Positions 12,010-23,632 of a stretch of 64,000 bases of DNA are shown piece after piece. Made by a program: the position numbers and the translations under genes. The notes beneath the pieces are model-generated. The model had not been told where the DNA came from and did no database searches. It saw only the letters and a program-made list of their open reading frames with translations. Origin of the DNA: Liolophura sinensis (lineage: Eukaryota; Mollusca; Polyplacophora; Chitonida; Chitonidae); assembly GCF_032854445.1 (NCBI RefSeq), contig NC_088305.1, positions 17,347,717 to 17,411,716 of the forward strand, in the 5' to 3' direction. Positions within the stretch are counted from its first letter, which is position 1. Every line of letters starts with the position of its first letter.

Positions 12010-12135
12010 ATGAGAGACCCCGACAGCAAAACTGGTGGAGCGTCCGCTTCGGAAGCCGTAGATCCGGGGTCAGTCTTGGGTCTAGTCACACCTAAGACAC
12101 CTGCAGTTGGTCATGTCTATACCCTGAATATCAAG
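12010..12135 (+). mobile_element. SINE-B head fragment
   Basis: AACTGGTGGAGCGTCCGCTT then GTAGATCCGGGGTCA match the tRNA-like head of SINE-B (see 43559-43897). The rest is unrelated or decayed. Confidence 0.6.
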
Positions 12136-12209
12136 GTCACCTCTGACCCTAGTTTTTCTGTTAGTTCTGACCTTTTTCTCTTAACAGTGATAGTTAACAC
12201 TTGATTTAC

Positions 12210-14040
12210 AACTGCTTGGTACGACGCCAGGATTCCCCAGTAAATATGACAACCTATCTTACATAAAATATCTGATGCTAATTCTTGAATCATGAGGACA
12301 TTTTTAAATTCAATTCATTTAAACCTGTCAGGAAGATTTAATCGTTCAGTGTAATGTTGTGAAATACTCTCACGGATATAATTCAGGTTTCTTTATTCTG
12401 AGAACTCAAGCACGACATACTTGTGGTTTTCATGATTTCTGATCTATCTACTACACAGTCAGTGCTTTCAACTGATGGTGGCAGTGACCTGGAACATATA
12501 AATATTTTTACTAAAGGTAATCTCGTATGCTTTAGTTACGGGGATTACCAACTACAATGCCACTTTTTTCACCATATTATATCTGTGTTGTGATCATTGA
12601 TGATTCACAACAATATATGGAAGCAGTGTCGTACAAGCATGCTTGGTATCAAAATGACGAAATTGTCTAAACTTTATATACGTATGAGTTTTGATGAGGA
12701 AAGTTTGAAATTCTGGGCAAGAGGACTCAAGGAGACAAGGGGTGATGAGGTTGTGAGTGACGTACCCTTGACGTTGAGAGACACCCTTCCCAGCTGATTA
12801 CTGCTTGCCTGTGTAGAAATTTGATGGTCTCCCAGTTGGGGGTAAATTGCTACTATTGAAGCACTGACATGAAGTGAGAATTAAACCCTAACCTACTCTA
12901 ACCCTAACTAGTTATTTATGACCCTTTGGTAACTGTCGTCGCTGTTCTGATTTTACTCTGCATGGTGTAGTGTTTTTATGTTTTCAAATGGATGTCTACG
13001 TGTTAATATTGGAAAATCCTGTTGTACGATTTCTTCAGATTCCCATGGCCTACCTTTATGGATTAACTGGCATCTGATACATTAAGAACTGTTTTATTTG
13101 ATACATATTTCTGCATGAAGAGAACGAATTAGAAATGCGGTCAATTGTGGTAAGAAGTACCTAGTAATAATAATACCCTGAAGTAGTGCTGCCGTATATG
13201 TAGGATACTAATTTATGATAAAGAATGCTAAAGATTCCATTGCAGAGGGAATATCCAGTGTGCATTCCTTGTAACATTTCATACGTGCATATAGTGTGTA
13301 TGGGTCATCAGAGGAAAAGGAGAAAATCCGCATTTAAGGGAATCGGTTGCGTGATTAGCTACACCAATTTTCTAGCCAAGATGACACAGCAAAAGCAGCT
13401 AACCGTTGTGGAGAAATCTAATTATTTACCTTATTTACGTGATATTTGTGACAATGCTTCAAAATTAGTAACTGCTGTTATTTATAGTGCGATCAAACAT
13501 CCTGGTTCACTGTAGACTGCACTCAAATTCGCCAAGGTTCGACAGGGTTGACTATACCTACATTATTTGACAGACTCGATGGCGATGCCGCCGTTTAATA
13601 ATTACATCCTGTTGTGTCGTATCATAACATGTAAACCGCGTGATGACAAGGTTATATGGGGATTTAAAACTTGAGTGTGAAGTTTTAAAATTCCAGGGTT
13701 TAAATCCCCATAAACTTCAATAATGATTTTGTCTACAATATTTATCAAACAGAAAGCCACTCTTGCGCATATGTAAAGCTCAACTAAGAAATGTTAGCCA
13801 TTTCGACTACAGACAACGTTTGTATAGTAGAGTGGCAATGTAGCGGAACGGAATGCAGCGTCACAAAGAAAAATGTCCTCAACCTATGCAGTAATTTATC
13901 TTCACAGGGATTAAATTTCATACATCAAGTGTGGGCATGGCCTGCAGTTCTGACAAGTGTATGTTGCTATTTTAACCCGCCTGATCAGCTAATGAGTTTT
14001 GTAAAGCATATATTTTGAAAACAAGAATCACAAGAAAAAC
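12210..14040. other. Intergenic, mostly unassigned
   Basis: Apart from a family C core at 12890-12985 I see no gene or repeat. Frames at 12597-12797 and 13225-13515 lack recognisable domains. Confidence 0.55.
12890..12985 (+). repeat. Dispersed repeat family C, core
   Basis: TTTGGTAACTGTCGTCGCTG then TTCTGATTTTACTCTGCATG. Confidence 0.6.
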
Positions 14041-14049
14041 AAGTTTGCT

Positions 14050-14217
14050 TTTTGAATTTTATCTGAGGTTTATGTTTAAAAGTGTTCAGTTATTTATATT
14101 CAGTTTTGGATGTCCTGCCTACCTTATCGAAAACAGTTTACTGTGTCTTCATTTAAACTTCTGCAATTATGCCGAAGTGACTTAAGGCCATACTCATTCA
14201 TTCATTCATTAATTCAT
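14050..14217 (+). mobile_element. LINE 3' end with (CATT)n tail, degraded
   Basis: AAGTGACTTAAGGCCATACT then CATTCATTCATTCATT; resembles the tail of the 1-2850 LINE. Confidence 0.5.
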
Positions 14218-14239
14218 GATACGCGGTATACTAGAATCT

Positions 14240-14305
14240 ATGTTTCGAAACAGGGAAAATGTACGAAGTACGAAAAGTAGAACGGAATCATGCGAAGAGG
14301 CCGTC
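14240..14305 (+). repeat. Dispersed repeat family D, 3' part
   Basis: ATGTACGAAGTACGAAAAG and AGAACGGAATCATGCGAAGA. Confidence 0.5.
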
Positions 14306-14609
14306 AGATTGAGTAGAGTTACCTGTTACAATATTAAGGCAACATCGTTACACTAAATTTCACATATCGCTCAGTGTGCAGAACGAAGATCTCGGACCGT
14401 TTCACGGGTCATTTGGTTTCAGCTATTAGCACGGACTTGGAGTATTCTGATCGCACATAATGATTGGTCCAGTCGCACAGTTAATTTGGTGTGACTTAAT
14501 GTAAAATATCGCCAAGATGACATGATTTTCTTTTAGAATATTCTGATTTTAAGGTAAAGATTGAAAATGTAAGTTCTGAAAATTCGACTTCACTCCGCTT
14601 AAAGAACAC

Positions 14610-15070
14610 TCTAAAATGAAATATGTATCAAACGGGAGACCATTAAAACTGTCCAGGAAAACAGCTGGATTTCTTTTTATACACTTTAACCAGGTGAAGG
14701 CCATTTAAGTATTTGGTTCTATGGTAGACTTTCCTCACCACAATAGAACCAGTGACGTCACGTATGATTTTTGTTACTGCAGCACACATTACACCGCTAT
14801 AGTTCATCATTCAAAATTTATATACACATAGATCTATGAATGTATTCACTGATTTGACCTTGATACGAATTATAAAAGGCAAAATGATAGATATGACGTA
14901 ACTGATACCTTCGGGATCACAACAGAATACCGTAGAATCTGATGTTTTCAACAAAATTTACTCGATTAGAAAAATTTTAAAACAGATAAATCCAAATATT
15001 TTCCTGGGCAGTTTTTAAAGGCCTTTCAAAATGACATATGTATGGAGAAGACGACCAAACTTATCAACAG
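14610..15070. mobile_element. MITE-like element with inverted ends
   Basis: CATTAAAACTGTCCAGGAAA (14641-14660) with the following GCTGGATTTC is the imperfect inverse of 14983-15023 (CCTTTAAAAACTGCCCAGGA on minus). About 460 bp, no ORF of note. Confidence 0.55.
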
Positions 15071-15167
15071 AAATCGGATAATAGTGAGTAAAAATATAAG
15101 GTGTCCTAGAAGAGAAGTTTGGACTAAGTGTGATTTGTTTCAAACGGAAAGACCGAGGCATGGCTGG

Positions 15168-15325
15168 TAGGTGAAGACGATCCATAAATTATGACAACAA
15201 TAACGGTCAGTCGATGCGTTTTTCCAAAATCACTGAAAACTGTTGACTGCTTCTCTTTACATGATTCCGTCCTATTTTCGTACTTTATATACTGTCTTAG
15301 TTCTTTGATGGTTGGTTTGAAGAAC
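15168..15325 (-). repeat. Dispersed repeat family D, 3' part, inverted
   Basis: On the minus strand: AAAGTACGAAAATAGGACGG, AATCATGTAAAGAGAAGCAG and TCAACAGTTTTCAGTG. Confidence 0.6.
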
Positions 15326-15752
15326 ATTGCTAAGTATCTTAAATGCTTTTTCTAAAATATGTGCTTGAATAATCATTGGGACATATTGCATTTCCAGATA
15401 TTGTCCATTCCAGTAGCACTGGAACCACAACCCTGAAAGAAAAAAGTGACTACAGAACGAATAATGTTAAACACTCTCAAAACTATGTTAATGATGATGA
15501 CATTCTCTTTGGTCAGCAAATTGGAATAGAACTAAATTTAGTGTTACAAGTCTGTAAAAAAGACAAGAACTTAAACTTAAGATTCATCAGTTACCTTTGG
15601 ACTATCTATTTGATAATGAAAAGTAAACCTAACCACTTCTCTTTGAACAAATATGATAATAAGTGTGTAAATGTCTTTGAGTTCTTATCATTTAAAATCA
15701 GTATTACAATCCTAAAGCTTTTGTATTCATAGAAGTCCACCTGGAAGCATTA

Positions 15753-17211
15753 TACACTCTTCAAAAAAAAGAAACGCAAAACCCAAATATCAATGTAAAT
15801 TTGATGTTATTCAAGGACGTGTAGATCAGCGGAAAACATAGATACATGAATGAAATTTTGTTGAGCAATGCATTGCTATGTTGTCCATATTTCATGAGAA
15901 TAACAGTCACCACAGTCATTACTGCTGTCCACCAGGTGGTGTTGAGGTCAGTACCTCGGATGACCACCTCCAGCTGCTACCACTGCCAGTCACCTCCTGG
16001 GTACAGATCGAATCAGTCGTTGGATGTTTTGTTATGGAATCCTTCTCTATTCCTCCTGCAGCATGTGGAACAACTGTTGAAGATTTTGTGGTGAAATACG
16101 ACGTCGACGCACCCGTCTATCGATCTGATCCCAAAGGTGTTCGATTGGGTTTAGATCCGGGGATTTGGAGGGCCAGGGAAGAGTATTGATGTTGTTATTG
16201 GCCAGGTAGTCCACGGTGGCACGTGCTGTGTGGGGCCTGGCGTTGTTCTGTTGGAAGAGCTGCCGTTGAAGGTCAACAAGGTGAAGGACGTGCGGGTGGA
16301 GAATCTGGTCGATGTATCGATTGGCCGTCAGATTGCCTTGGACAAGCACAAGCTCCGATCTGCCGGTGTATGAGGAGCAAAACGTCCATGACGTCGTCTG
16401 TAGACACGGTTTCTACCATCACATCGCCTGAGGAGATAACGGGATTCATCGCTAAACCATATGCGCCTCCAGTTTGCCAGGTTCCATGGCAGCACCGTCG
16501 CACGCCATCTCACTCGTCGACGTCGATGTAGTTGTGTCAAGGAGGGGGCAACTTTTGGACGTTTGGCACGTATTCCTACTTCTCGGAGACGGTTCCTGAT
16601 TGCCTGGTCGGACACTCTTCGGGCTCCAAACTGTCCTTGTGCTGTGTCCCGGGCGGTAAGATGGCGGTTACGTAGGTGGGTTACCCGGATGTACCGATCT
16701 TGGGCAGGTGTGGTGACTCTAGGTCTTCCTGATCTTGGACGGTCATTTGTCAAATTTGTTTGACGAAATCGATCCCACAACCGAGTTATTGTGCTGGGAT
16801 GAACGTTAAAGAACCTCACTCTTTGATTCGCCAGCTTGCAATCGTCCAATTGCCTGATTTCGGTCGGCAGCGTTGAGACGTCCCATTTTCGTGTACATTA
16901 CTTGCAAAGATATTGGATAAAATTGTGAGATTCGTTTGGGTCTTTTATAGTCACATGCTGTACTTATGTTTTGCACGTGACAAACAATCATTGTGCCTGA
17001 ACTTCGTTCTGCACGACATCAACGCACATCATAATAATCTTAATTGATAAAACCGTTCAAAATCATTTTTGGTTGCGTTTGGTCAAGGATGATCTGAAAC
17101 ATTCCAGTAACAATGTGCAACCCTACAAAACTGCTTGAGTTAGCATATGTGTACAAAATTGTAAGTATCATTTTTGAATTTCATTTTGCGTTTCTTTTTT
17201 TGAAGGGTGCA
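15753..17211 (-). pseudogene. Tc1-like transposon with dead transposase
   Basis: Terminal inverted repeats share CTTCAAAAAAA and GAAACGCAAAA at 15757-15781 and 17187-17206, next to TA at 15751-15752 and 17212-17213. Minus-strand frames in order: MGRLNAADRNQAIGRLQAGE (HTH start), WDRFRQTNLTNDRPRSGRPR, WFSDESRY (first catalytic Asp), QQNNARPHTAR, SPDLNPIEHLWD (Glu). The second catalytic Asp reads Asn, and at least two frameshifts break the frame. About 1.46 kb, normal for Tc1 elements. Confidence 0.9.
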
Positions 17212-17389
17212 TATGAACGATTAACACTACGAACGATGAACGATCATCAACCAGAGCAAAGAGGATGATGCTAGGTATTTCACATTGTTAAAGAATTCTG
17301 ATCCGCTATGCGCTGGCACTTTAATACTGATATTCGGTATTTCATTTAAGTTTTAAGTTTTAGTTCGTGGCAACAGTTAGTGGCAACAT

Positions 17390-18420
17390 GCATATACACC
17401 TTATTTCTTAATTAATTTCATACATGCATGTACATCTTGTTTCTTGATTAATTTTAAACATGAACATCTTGTATCTTGATTAATTTGTACATCTTGTTTC
17501 TTAATTAATTTCAAACATGCATGTACATCTTGCATCTTGATTAATTTGTACATCTTGTTTCTTAATTAACTTCAAGCATACATGTACATCTTGTTTCTTG
17601 ATTAATTTCAAACATGCATGAACATCTTGTTTCTTGATTAATTTCAAGCATGCATGTACATCTTGTTTCTTGATTAATTTCAAACATGTATGAACATCTT
17701 GTTTCTTGATTAATTTCAAACATGTATGTACATTTTGTATCTTGATTAATTTGTGCATCTTGTTTCTTAATTAATTTCAAACATGCATGTACATCTTGTT
17801 TCTTGATTAATTTCAAACATGTATGTACATTTTGTATCTTGATTAATTTGTGCATCTTGTTTCTTAATTAATTTCAAACATGCATGTACATCTTGTTTCT
17901 TAATTTCATACATGCATGTACATCTTGTTTCTTATTTAATTCCAAACATGCATGTACATCTTGCATCTTGATTAGTTTGTACATCTTGTTTCTTGATTAA
18001 TTTCAAACATGCATGTACATCTTGTTTCTTAATTAATTCCAAACATGCATGTACATCTTGTTTCTAAATTAATTTCAAACATGCATGTATATCTTGTTTC
18101 TTGATTAATTTCAAACATGCATGTACATCTTGTATCTTAATTAATTTGTACATCTTGTTTCTTAATTAACTTCAAGCATACATGTACGTCTTGTTTCTTG
18201 ATTAATTTCAAACATGTATGTACATCTTGTATCTTGATTGATTTGTACATCTTGTTTCTTAACTAATTTCAAACATGCATGTACATCTTGTTTCTTAATT
18301 AATTTCATACATGCATGTACATCTTGTTTCTTAATTAATTTCAAACATGTATGTACATCTTGTTTCTTAATTAATTTCAAACATGCATGTACATCTTGTT
18401 TCTTGATTAATTTCAATAAG
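17390..18420. repeat. 36-bp minisatellite array
   Basis: About 28 units; the main unit contains AATTTCAAACATGCATGTAC and ATCTTGTTTCTTGATT (36 bp). A 25-bp variant (AATTTGTACATCTTGTTTCT plus TAATT) is interspersed. Because 36 is a multiple of three, long frames stay open (CLKLIKKQDVHA on minus, CFLINFKHACTS on plus). I treat these as by-products. Confidence 0.93.
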
Positions 18421-18484
18421 TCTTCGTCGCTCGAAGAACTTACCATGACATGTTCCCACAACAATGTTGTGAGAAGAGGCTGTT

Positions 18485-18590
18485 GGCTGTCTAAGGGTCC
18501 GTAGGTTTCGCAGACGAAGCCAGCATGAGCTGTTGAGCTCAGACTAATGAGGGACTCCTGAGAGATTGTGCTGCGCTATTGTCTAATTCT
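18485..18590 (-). mobile_element. SINE-A head fragment, degraded
   Basis: GAAGCCAGCATGAGCTGTTG and GGGACTCCTGAGAGATTG on the plus strand match the reversed head, next to the end of the 36-bp array. Confidence 0.55.
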
Positions 18591-18769
18591 TTGAGAGAGT
18601 CGCCTATTTTCAGCTGCCTGTAAAATCAGTCATACTCGCTACCAAAATTGCCTTTACTCAGTGACACGTAACAACATAAGCTCTACATATTGATATGTTT
18701 GAAGTTCACATTATTGCACGGAAAATAAAGTTAGAACATTTTTTCTAATTCATAATGTTAAAGCCCATT

Positions 18770-19212
18770 CCGACGGCAAGAACTCATTGCCTCAAATGAC
18801 GTCATAATTATTCAAAATCCACTGGCATGCTGGACATGCAGTTCAACATGTTTTGACGGAGGGCGACACCAGTTTACTAAATTGCTATCGATCTTACTGT
18901 AAACACTGTTTCTGCCATATTTTAATTTTGTACACGTTTTAGTATAATACAACCTTAATTAATGAATATAATTTTACCTCTTGTAGTATATGATCTCACG
19001 CCAGTATGGTTTAAACCATACAGGCGTGTATGGATGTTAGGAAATTTTGTTGCTAAAAAACAACGTAGTCTAGTCGCTGAGTTTAATGTAGCTGCGTGGA
19101 ATTAGTTGTTGCACCTACTGTAAAACAAATTACTCTCCTCGCCCATTCCCCCATCATGCCACTTACTTTTGAATTATTATGACGTCACCCAAGGCAATGA
19201 GTTCTTGGCGTC
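18770..19212. mobile_element. MITE-like element with ~60-bp terminal inverted repeats
   Basis: Left end has CAAGAACTCATTGCC, TGACGTCATAAT and ATTCAAAA (18776-18825); the right end (19146-19212) carries the same string inverted, including TGACGTCATAATAATTCAAA on the minus strand. About 440 bp; no ORF inside. Confidence 0.75.
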
Positions 19213-19682
19213 GAAACTGAACTTACAGAGCGCTGACATAGGGTCACCCTGTGGCGGTACTAGTGCATTAAGCCTGACCGCTAGCCTTATCACTCAAACT
19301 TGGCTAGTGGACTAGAATATTTGTGCAAGTCGTTTCCAAACAAGGAATATACTTGGCTATCGGCTGAAGTTTTGTGTGTTAGATTTTGAGTTAGTCCAAA
19401 ATCGTTTTTTACGTCCCGCTGTATCTACACGTGTCTAGTTTGTATGTTCACAAACTTGTGTTCTTCTCAACAAAAGTCTTGTGTCATATTTGAACTTCTA
19501 TCCTGTGTTGAAATAATTAAACATAAGATATGTTGGATATCATACACAAGTGCAAATTACACAAGTTTTCACGGTAGCAACACAAATTAGGTTGATATGC
19601 ATAAATTATCTCTTTTTTTTTTCAAGACAACTTTGTGTTTTATCATATTGTAATATAAACGAGTCCTTCATTTTTATTTAAC

Positions 19683-19885
19683 AGATGTTTATTTATTTAT
19701 TTGATTGGTGTTTTACGCTGTACTCAAGAATATTTTACTTCAGAGCCCGGGGGAAAGCCACGACCAGCCGCAGGTTGCTGTCAGACCTTCCATGGTACGG
19801 CCGAAGAGGAAGTCACCATGAGCCGGACTTGAACTCACAACGACCGCATTGGTGGGAAGCTCCTGGGTAATTGCTGACCTCCTCG
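19683..19885 (-). mobile_element. SINE-A, internally deleted
   Basis: Tail (ATTTATTTATTTGATTGGTG), then a deletion of the ATAATGCTGGCC region, then the reversed head ending near GACCTCCTCGACCACGG. Confidence 0.85.
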
Positions 19886-21283
19886 ACCACGGATAACACA
19901 TGTTTGTGTTGGGGTAACACATTCATGCGTTGAATGAAAAGAGCACAAGATGTTGTTTTTCGATTTCAACAGAACTTTTTTGTGTGTAGGAGAAAGCCCA
20001 TTAACATTTTACAGTGTTATGTGTAAATAAATATGAATAAATCAGGTCAGAGAACGAAAGTCTTTTTAAAGACCGTCAAATTGTTTTCCGTGCTGTTTTG
20101 CTTCCACTTTCTGTTATCTCAGTTTGTTTACAGCCTGTGTCAGAATAGAAACTAAAGACGAATTCAACGTCTTTTACAGTTATTTCTACATAGCAATTTA
20201 ATTGATTTCTGTCTTGAAGCCAATTTAGAAATTATTGTCACTGATAATGGTATAAACCATATAAATAGAACCGGCATAGGGTACGCATTAGACAGTTTTA
20301 GTTCTGTGAAATGGTTTCATCCCATTTTGTCGTAGTCTTCGTATGCTTGTCAGCTAAATGATCGTTAGCCGACTAACCGACCTTGACTCTCGTTAAAGTA
20401 AAACAGGGCTAAAATATGAAGTAAGGTTCATCACACAGACAACGGAAAACTATCAGTAAAAATATATTCATTAATTTTTTTCAGATTTTTGTAAGAGTGT
20501 TGAAAAGCATTCAGATATTTGTATATTCATACTATGGCGAGCTTTATGAACTCTAACGTCACATCACCTTTTTTTCCTGATGTTCACCAGGAGGAAGGAG
20601 TTTTTGAGAACATTATTTCAGTAATCTTTTACTCATGGGTAAAAGAATGATCCCAACATTAAATGGCGTCAGTTGGAAAAGCTTCCTGTGACGTCAGAGT
20701 TCCTAAACCCTGACACTTTGGTTCATAAAACCCACCTTAGAATTTAAATGTTAGAACGCCTTTAACTCATTTCACAAAAATCTAAAAAAAAATAAATAAA
20801 CGAAATGAAGGTTTAAGTGGTCGGTTTAGTGATGCCTACTTTGATTTTTAGAGTTCTTTTACTTTTAACTCTCGCTGCGGACGGTCCTGGTGTAGTTTCA
20901 TATCGGGAAGTTTGTGTGCACCCTGTAATATAAGTGTTGTTTTTCGGTCAGATTACCATGAGGTTGGATATGATTGCATTTTGTGCGTGGATAATTACTT
21001 TGCTCTGTAATGGATAATAATAACACGATACAGTAAATTACCAGAATTATTTTATAACATGATTTTAAAAACACCTATATGGAATTTCATTTAAACAACT
21101 GATGAGAATTCCTGCCTGTGCTTGGCTTAATTGCCGGTCTACTCCAAATTGACATTGGAGAATAGTATCATCGTATACATCATACACATTCCATTCATTT
21201 GTAGCTTAAACCCACATTATCCTAAACCATGTGGAACAACCAATATGTTGCACCATTTGTAACCTCTCAAGCGACGTCTTGGA

Positions 21284-21318
21284 CAGACAGACAGTCACAG
21301 ACAGACACAGACAGACAT
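21284..21318. repeat. (GACA)n microsatellite
   Basis: GACAGACAGACAG and CAGACAGACACAGACAGAC, about 35 bp. Confidence 0.85.
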
Positions 21319-21429
21319 TATACGACACGTATAATGTTCTAGGCAAATGGCATGATTGCCAGGTCCTGTTTGTTGCGTTTTCGGGAGAGAAAAACGGACA
21401 TTTATAGGCGAGTGTGTAAATTTCTACTC

Positions 21430-21585
21430 TTGAAACATTCACATGAACTGTTGGAATGAAACATTAACCGAGCCAGAAAAGACCGAATGTTACCAGTTAG
21501 CGGTTACGTGTAACCATTTGCAAACTATCATACTACCGCCACTGATCTCGTTTTGTATGCTGTTTTCCTTTATATTAAAGCAATA
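21430..21585 (+). repeat. Dispersed repeat family C, 3' half
   Basis: GTAACCATTTGCAAACTATC, ACTACCGCCACTGATCTCG and a Pyr-rich end. Confidence 0.65.
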
Positions 21586-23119
21586 CTCAAACGACAGGAA
21601 TACATAAGTATGGACGTTCCATCTTTGGGCGATCTTACGATCCAAACGACGCTGCTGAGATGAGGCGAATTTTCATCTAGATGAAAGTAGTTATCACTCA
21701 GGTGAATGACGTTCGGTCAAAGTATAAACATTTTCACCCAGATGATAAATGTTTCATCATTTAAAACCGAACTCTTCCAGGCAATAGCTATTCTCACCAA
21801 GGTGGAAACCAAAGAAAAAACATACAAAAGTTTAAAAAAAATGTCGCCCGTGGGCCACTGTATGTTGTATCTCCACCATGATAACATCAGGTGAAATCCA
21901 CCGGTGAGAACGGTTTGATATGTTAACAACTCTTACTTCATCTTATACAGTATGTTGGATGATATTTTATTTTTTTCAATTAAATCTAGTCTGTTTACAT
22001 TATTTTATTCAACGGGTTGCCGACTTGAACTGTGATTTAGATACTTCGTTTATTATCTGTTTGCTAATTACCTATTATAAAATAATTTTCACTTCCATGG
22101 GGGATTAAAATTGATCAGATTTAACATGTATAGTTTCTTCCTTAAATGCAAATACAAACAAAAACTCATCAACGGCATACAACCTTACCAGCATAGTTCA
22201 GAAATCCCACCCTAGAATTCAAGCATTTGAGGGAAATTAACACCCCCACCCCCACCTGCCCAAATAAGTAATGTATTAAGAGTAGGTTTCTCGCAAATTT
22301 ACTGTATTTTTTCAGAATAAAACTGTCATATCTTGACCTCCACCCCCCCCCCCTCCCCCCGCAAAAATGTGGCTACATAACATGACAGTCGAGTGGTACA
22401 TTTGCACCATGTCCCTTCATTGTTTATATTAACGTATATTTATACGAAAGCTTCAGGGGTGTGACGCCATGTCCTATATACAGATATCTAGGAATCCATC
22501 ATTCCAGCGCATGTAAACCCGTGGTTAGTCACTAAAGAAACTGTCATCACTGACTATTGACGGAGCTAAAGCGCATGCATGTTATTCTATATAGCCACAA
22601 ACATGCTGCTGAAATCATACTGCTTCGGTGTGCCATCTGTGTTAAATAAACAACACCTATACTTGCCAAAATGTATGCATTTGAATAAATTGAGTGCATG
22701 TATGATTGCGTACACCGTGCGTCACACTACACGACCTTTAAAATGGTTCAGGATTGCTAATAAACAGTGGTTATAGCCATCAACGTGATCGCACAGAGCG
22801 GCTCTGTCTTTTGCAAAAGCATTCTTCTTGCCTCCAGTACATTTGACTAGCATTGTCAGTTCATGCCATTACTGATATTAGAGGAGTAGTAAAATATCTC
22901 AAGATGTGGTGCTGGATTTAATTGCCTGATGCTGGATTGATTATTTATAGGTGACTGAACTGAAGAGGAATGCGAAGAACGGACTAAGGTAACCTCTTCT
23001 CGTTTAGCTATCAACGTACTTAACTTTCAATTATCTACATTTGCTGAGATGATGGATAAAATATTACTCTTGATAATATTTTCTAGACTATACATCATAA
23101 AAAATATCGTGATCTTCGA

Positions 23120-23297
23120 AATTTTATTTTAATTTTTTTATTTGTTTTTTTTAAAAGTTCATTTTAACTGATTTTAAACATGCCTGTGTATTTTTCATCA
23201 TAATTAACCCTCATCATTTTCATCATGAATTGACCCCTGTTTTAAACCTATGGCGTTATGCGATACTCATTCATTCATTCATTCATTCATTCATTCT
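23120..23297 (+). mobile_element. LINE 3' end with (CATT)n tail
   Basis: TTTTAACTGATTTTAAACAT as in the LINE at 2700, TATGGCGTTATGCGATACT, then seven CATT units. Lies just before the STING-like first exon. Confidence 0.6.
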
Positions 23298-23562
23298 ATC
23301 TCAAAAGGGTATAACATTTTAAAATGTGTTTAACATGTCTTTGGAACGTATGACTGTAAGATAAGCAGACAAGTGTATTATGTAACATTATGAGACGTGT
23401 ACAGACATCATTTGTATGATATGTTGAACAGATTTATACTACGTACAATATCAGTGATGAACGTTCTGTCTGTATCATGTGTTCACCAGGTCCAAATCAC
23501 GAGATCAGCGACTAGATCCCAAATTCACAGCAGGGGAGTCTGTGCGAAGGGAAGTAAACAGA

Positions 23563-23632
23563 ATGAGTTTATCAGAGGTCATCACCCATCCCATCAGCAC
23601 GCAGAGCAGTGTGTTATCCAACCACAAATTTG
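23563..23632 (+). CDS. STING-like gene, first coding exon
   Basis: ATG at 23563 with A at -3; donor GTAAGT after 23632; 23 codons plus one base. A likely acceptor (TTCACCAG) ends at 23489, so this exon has 73 nt of leader. That leader is open in frame, so a start in an upstream exon is not excluded. A GTAACC donor at 22988 could close a 5'UTR exon. Confidence 0.7.

Larger units (their letters stand above)
19890..22960. other. Intergenic, mostly unassigned
   Basis: Contains the family C copy and GACA repeat listed separately, and C-rich patches at 22240-22260 and 22340-22362. No coding signal recognised. Confidence 0.55.

Noticed and set aside
12885-12910. CCCTAA-like telomeric repeats
   Set aside because: Only two or three imperfect units (AACCCTAACCTACTCTAACC); too short for an interstitial telomere.
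17501-18464. Repeat proteins with LIKKQDVHACLK units
   Set aside because: Explained by the 36-bp satellite; frames open on both strands and no gene signals.
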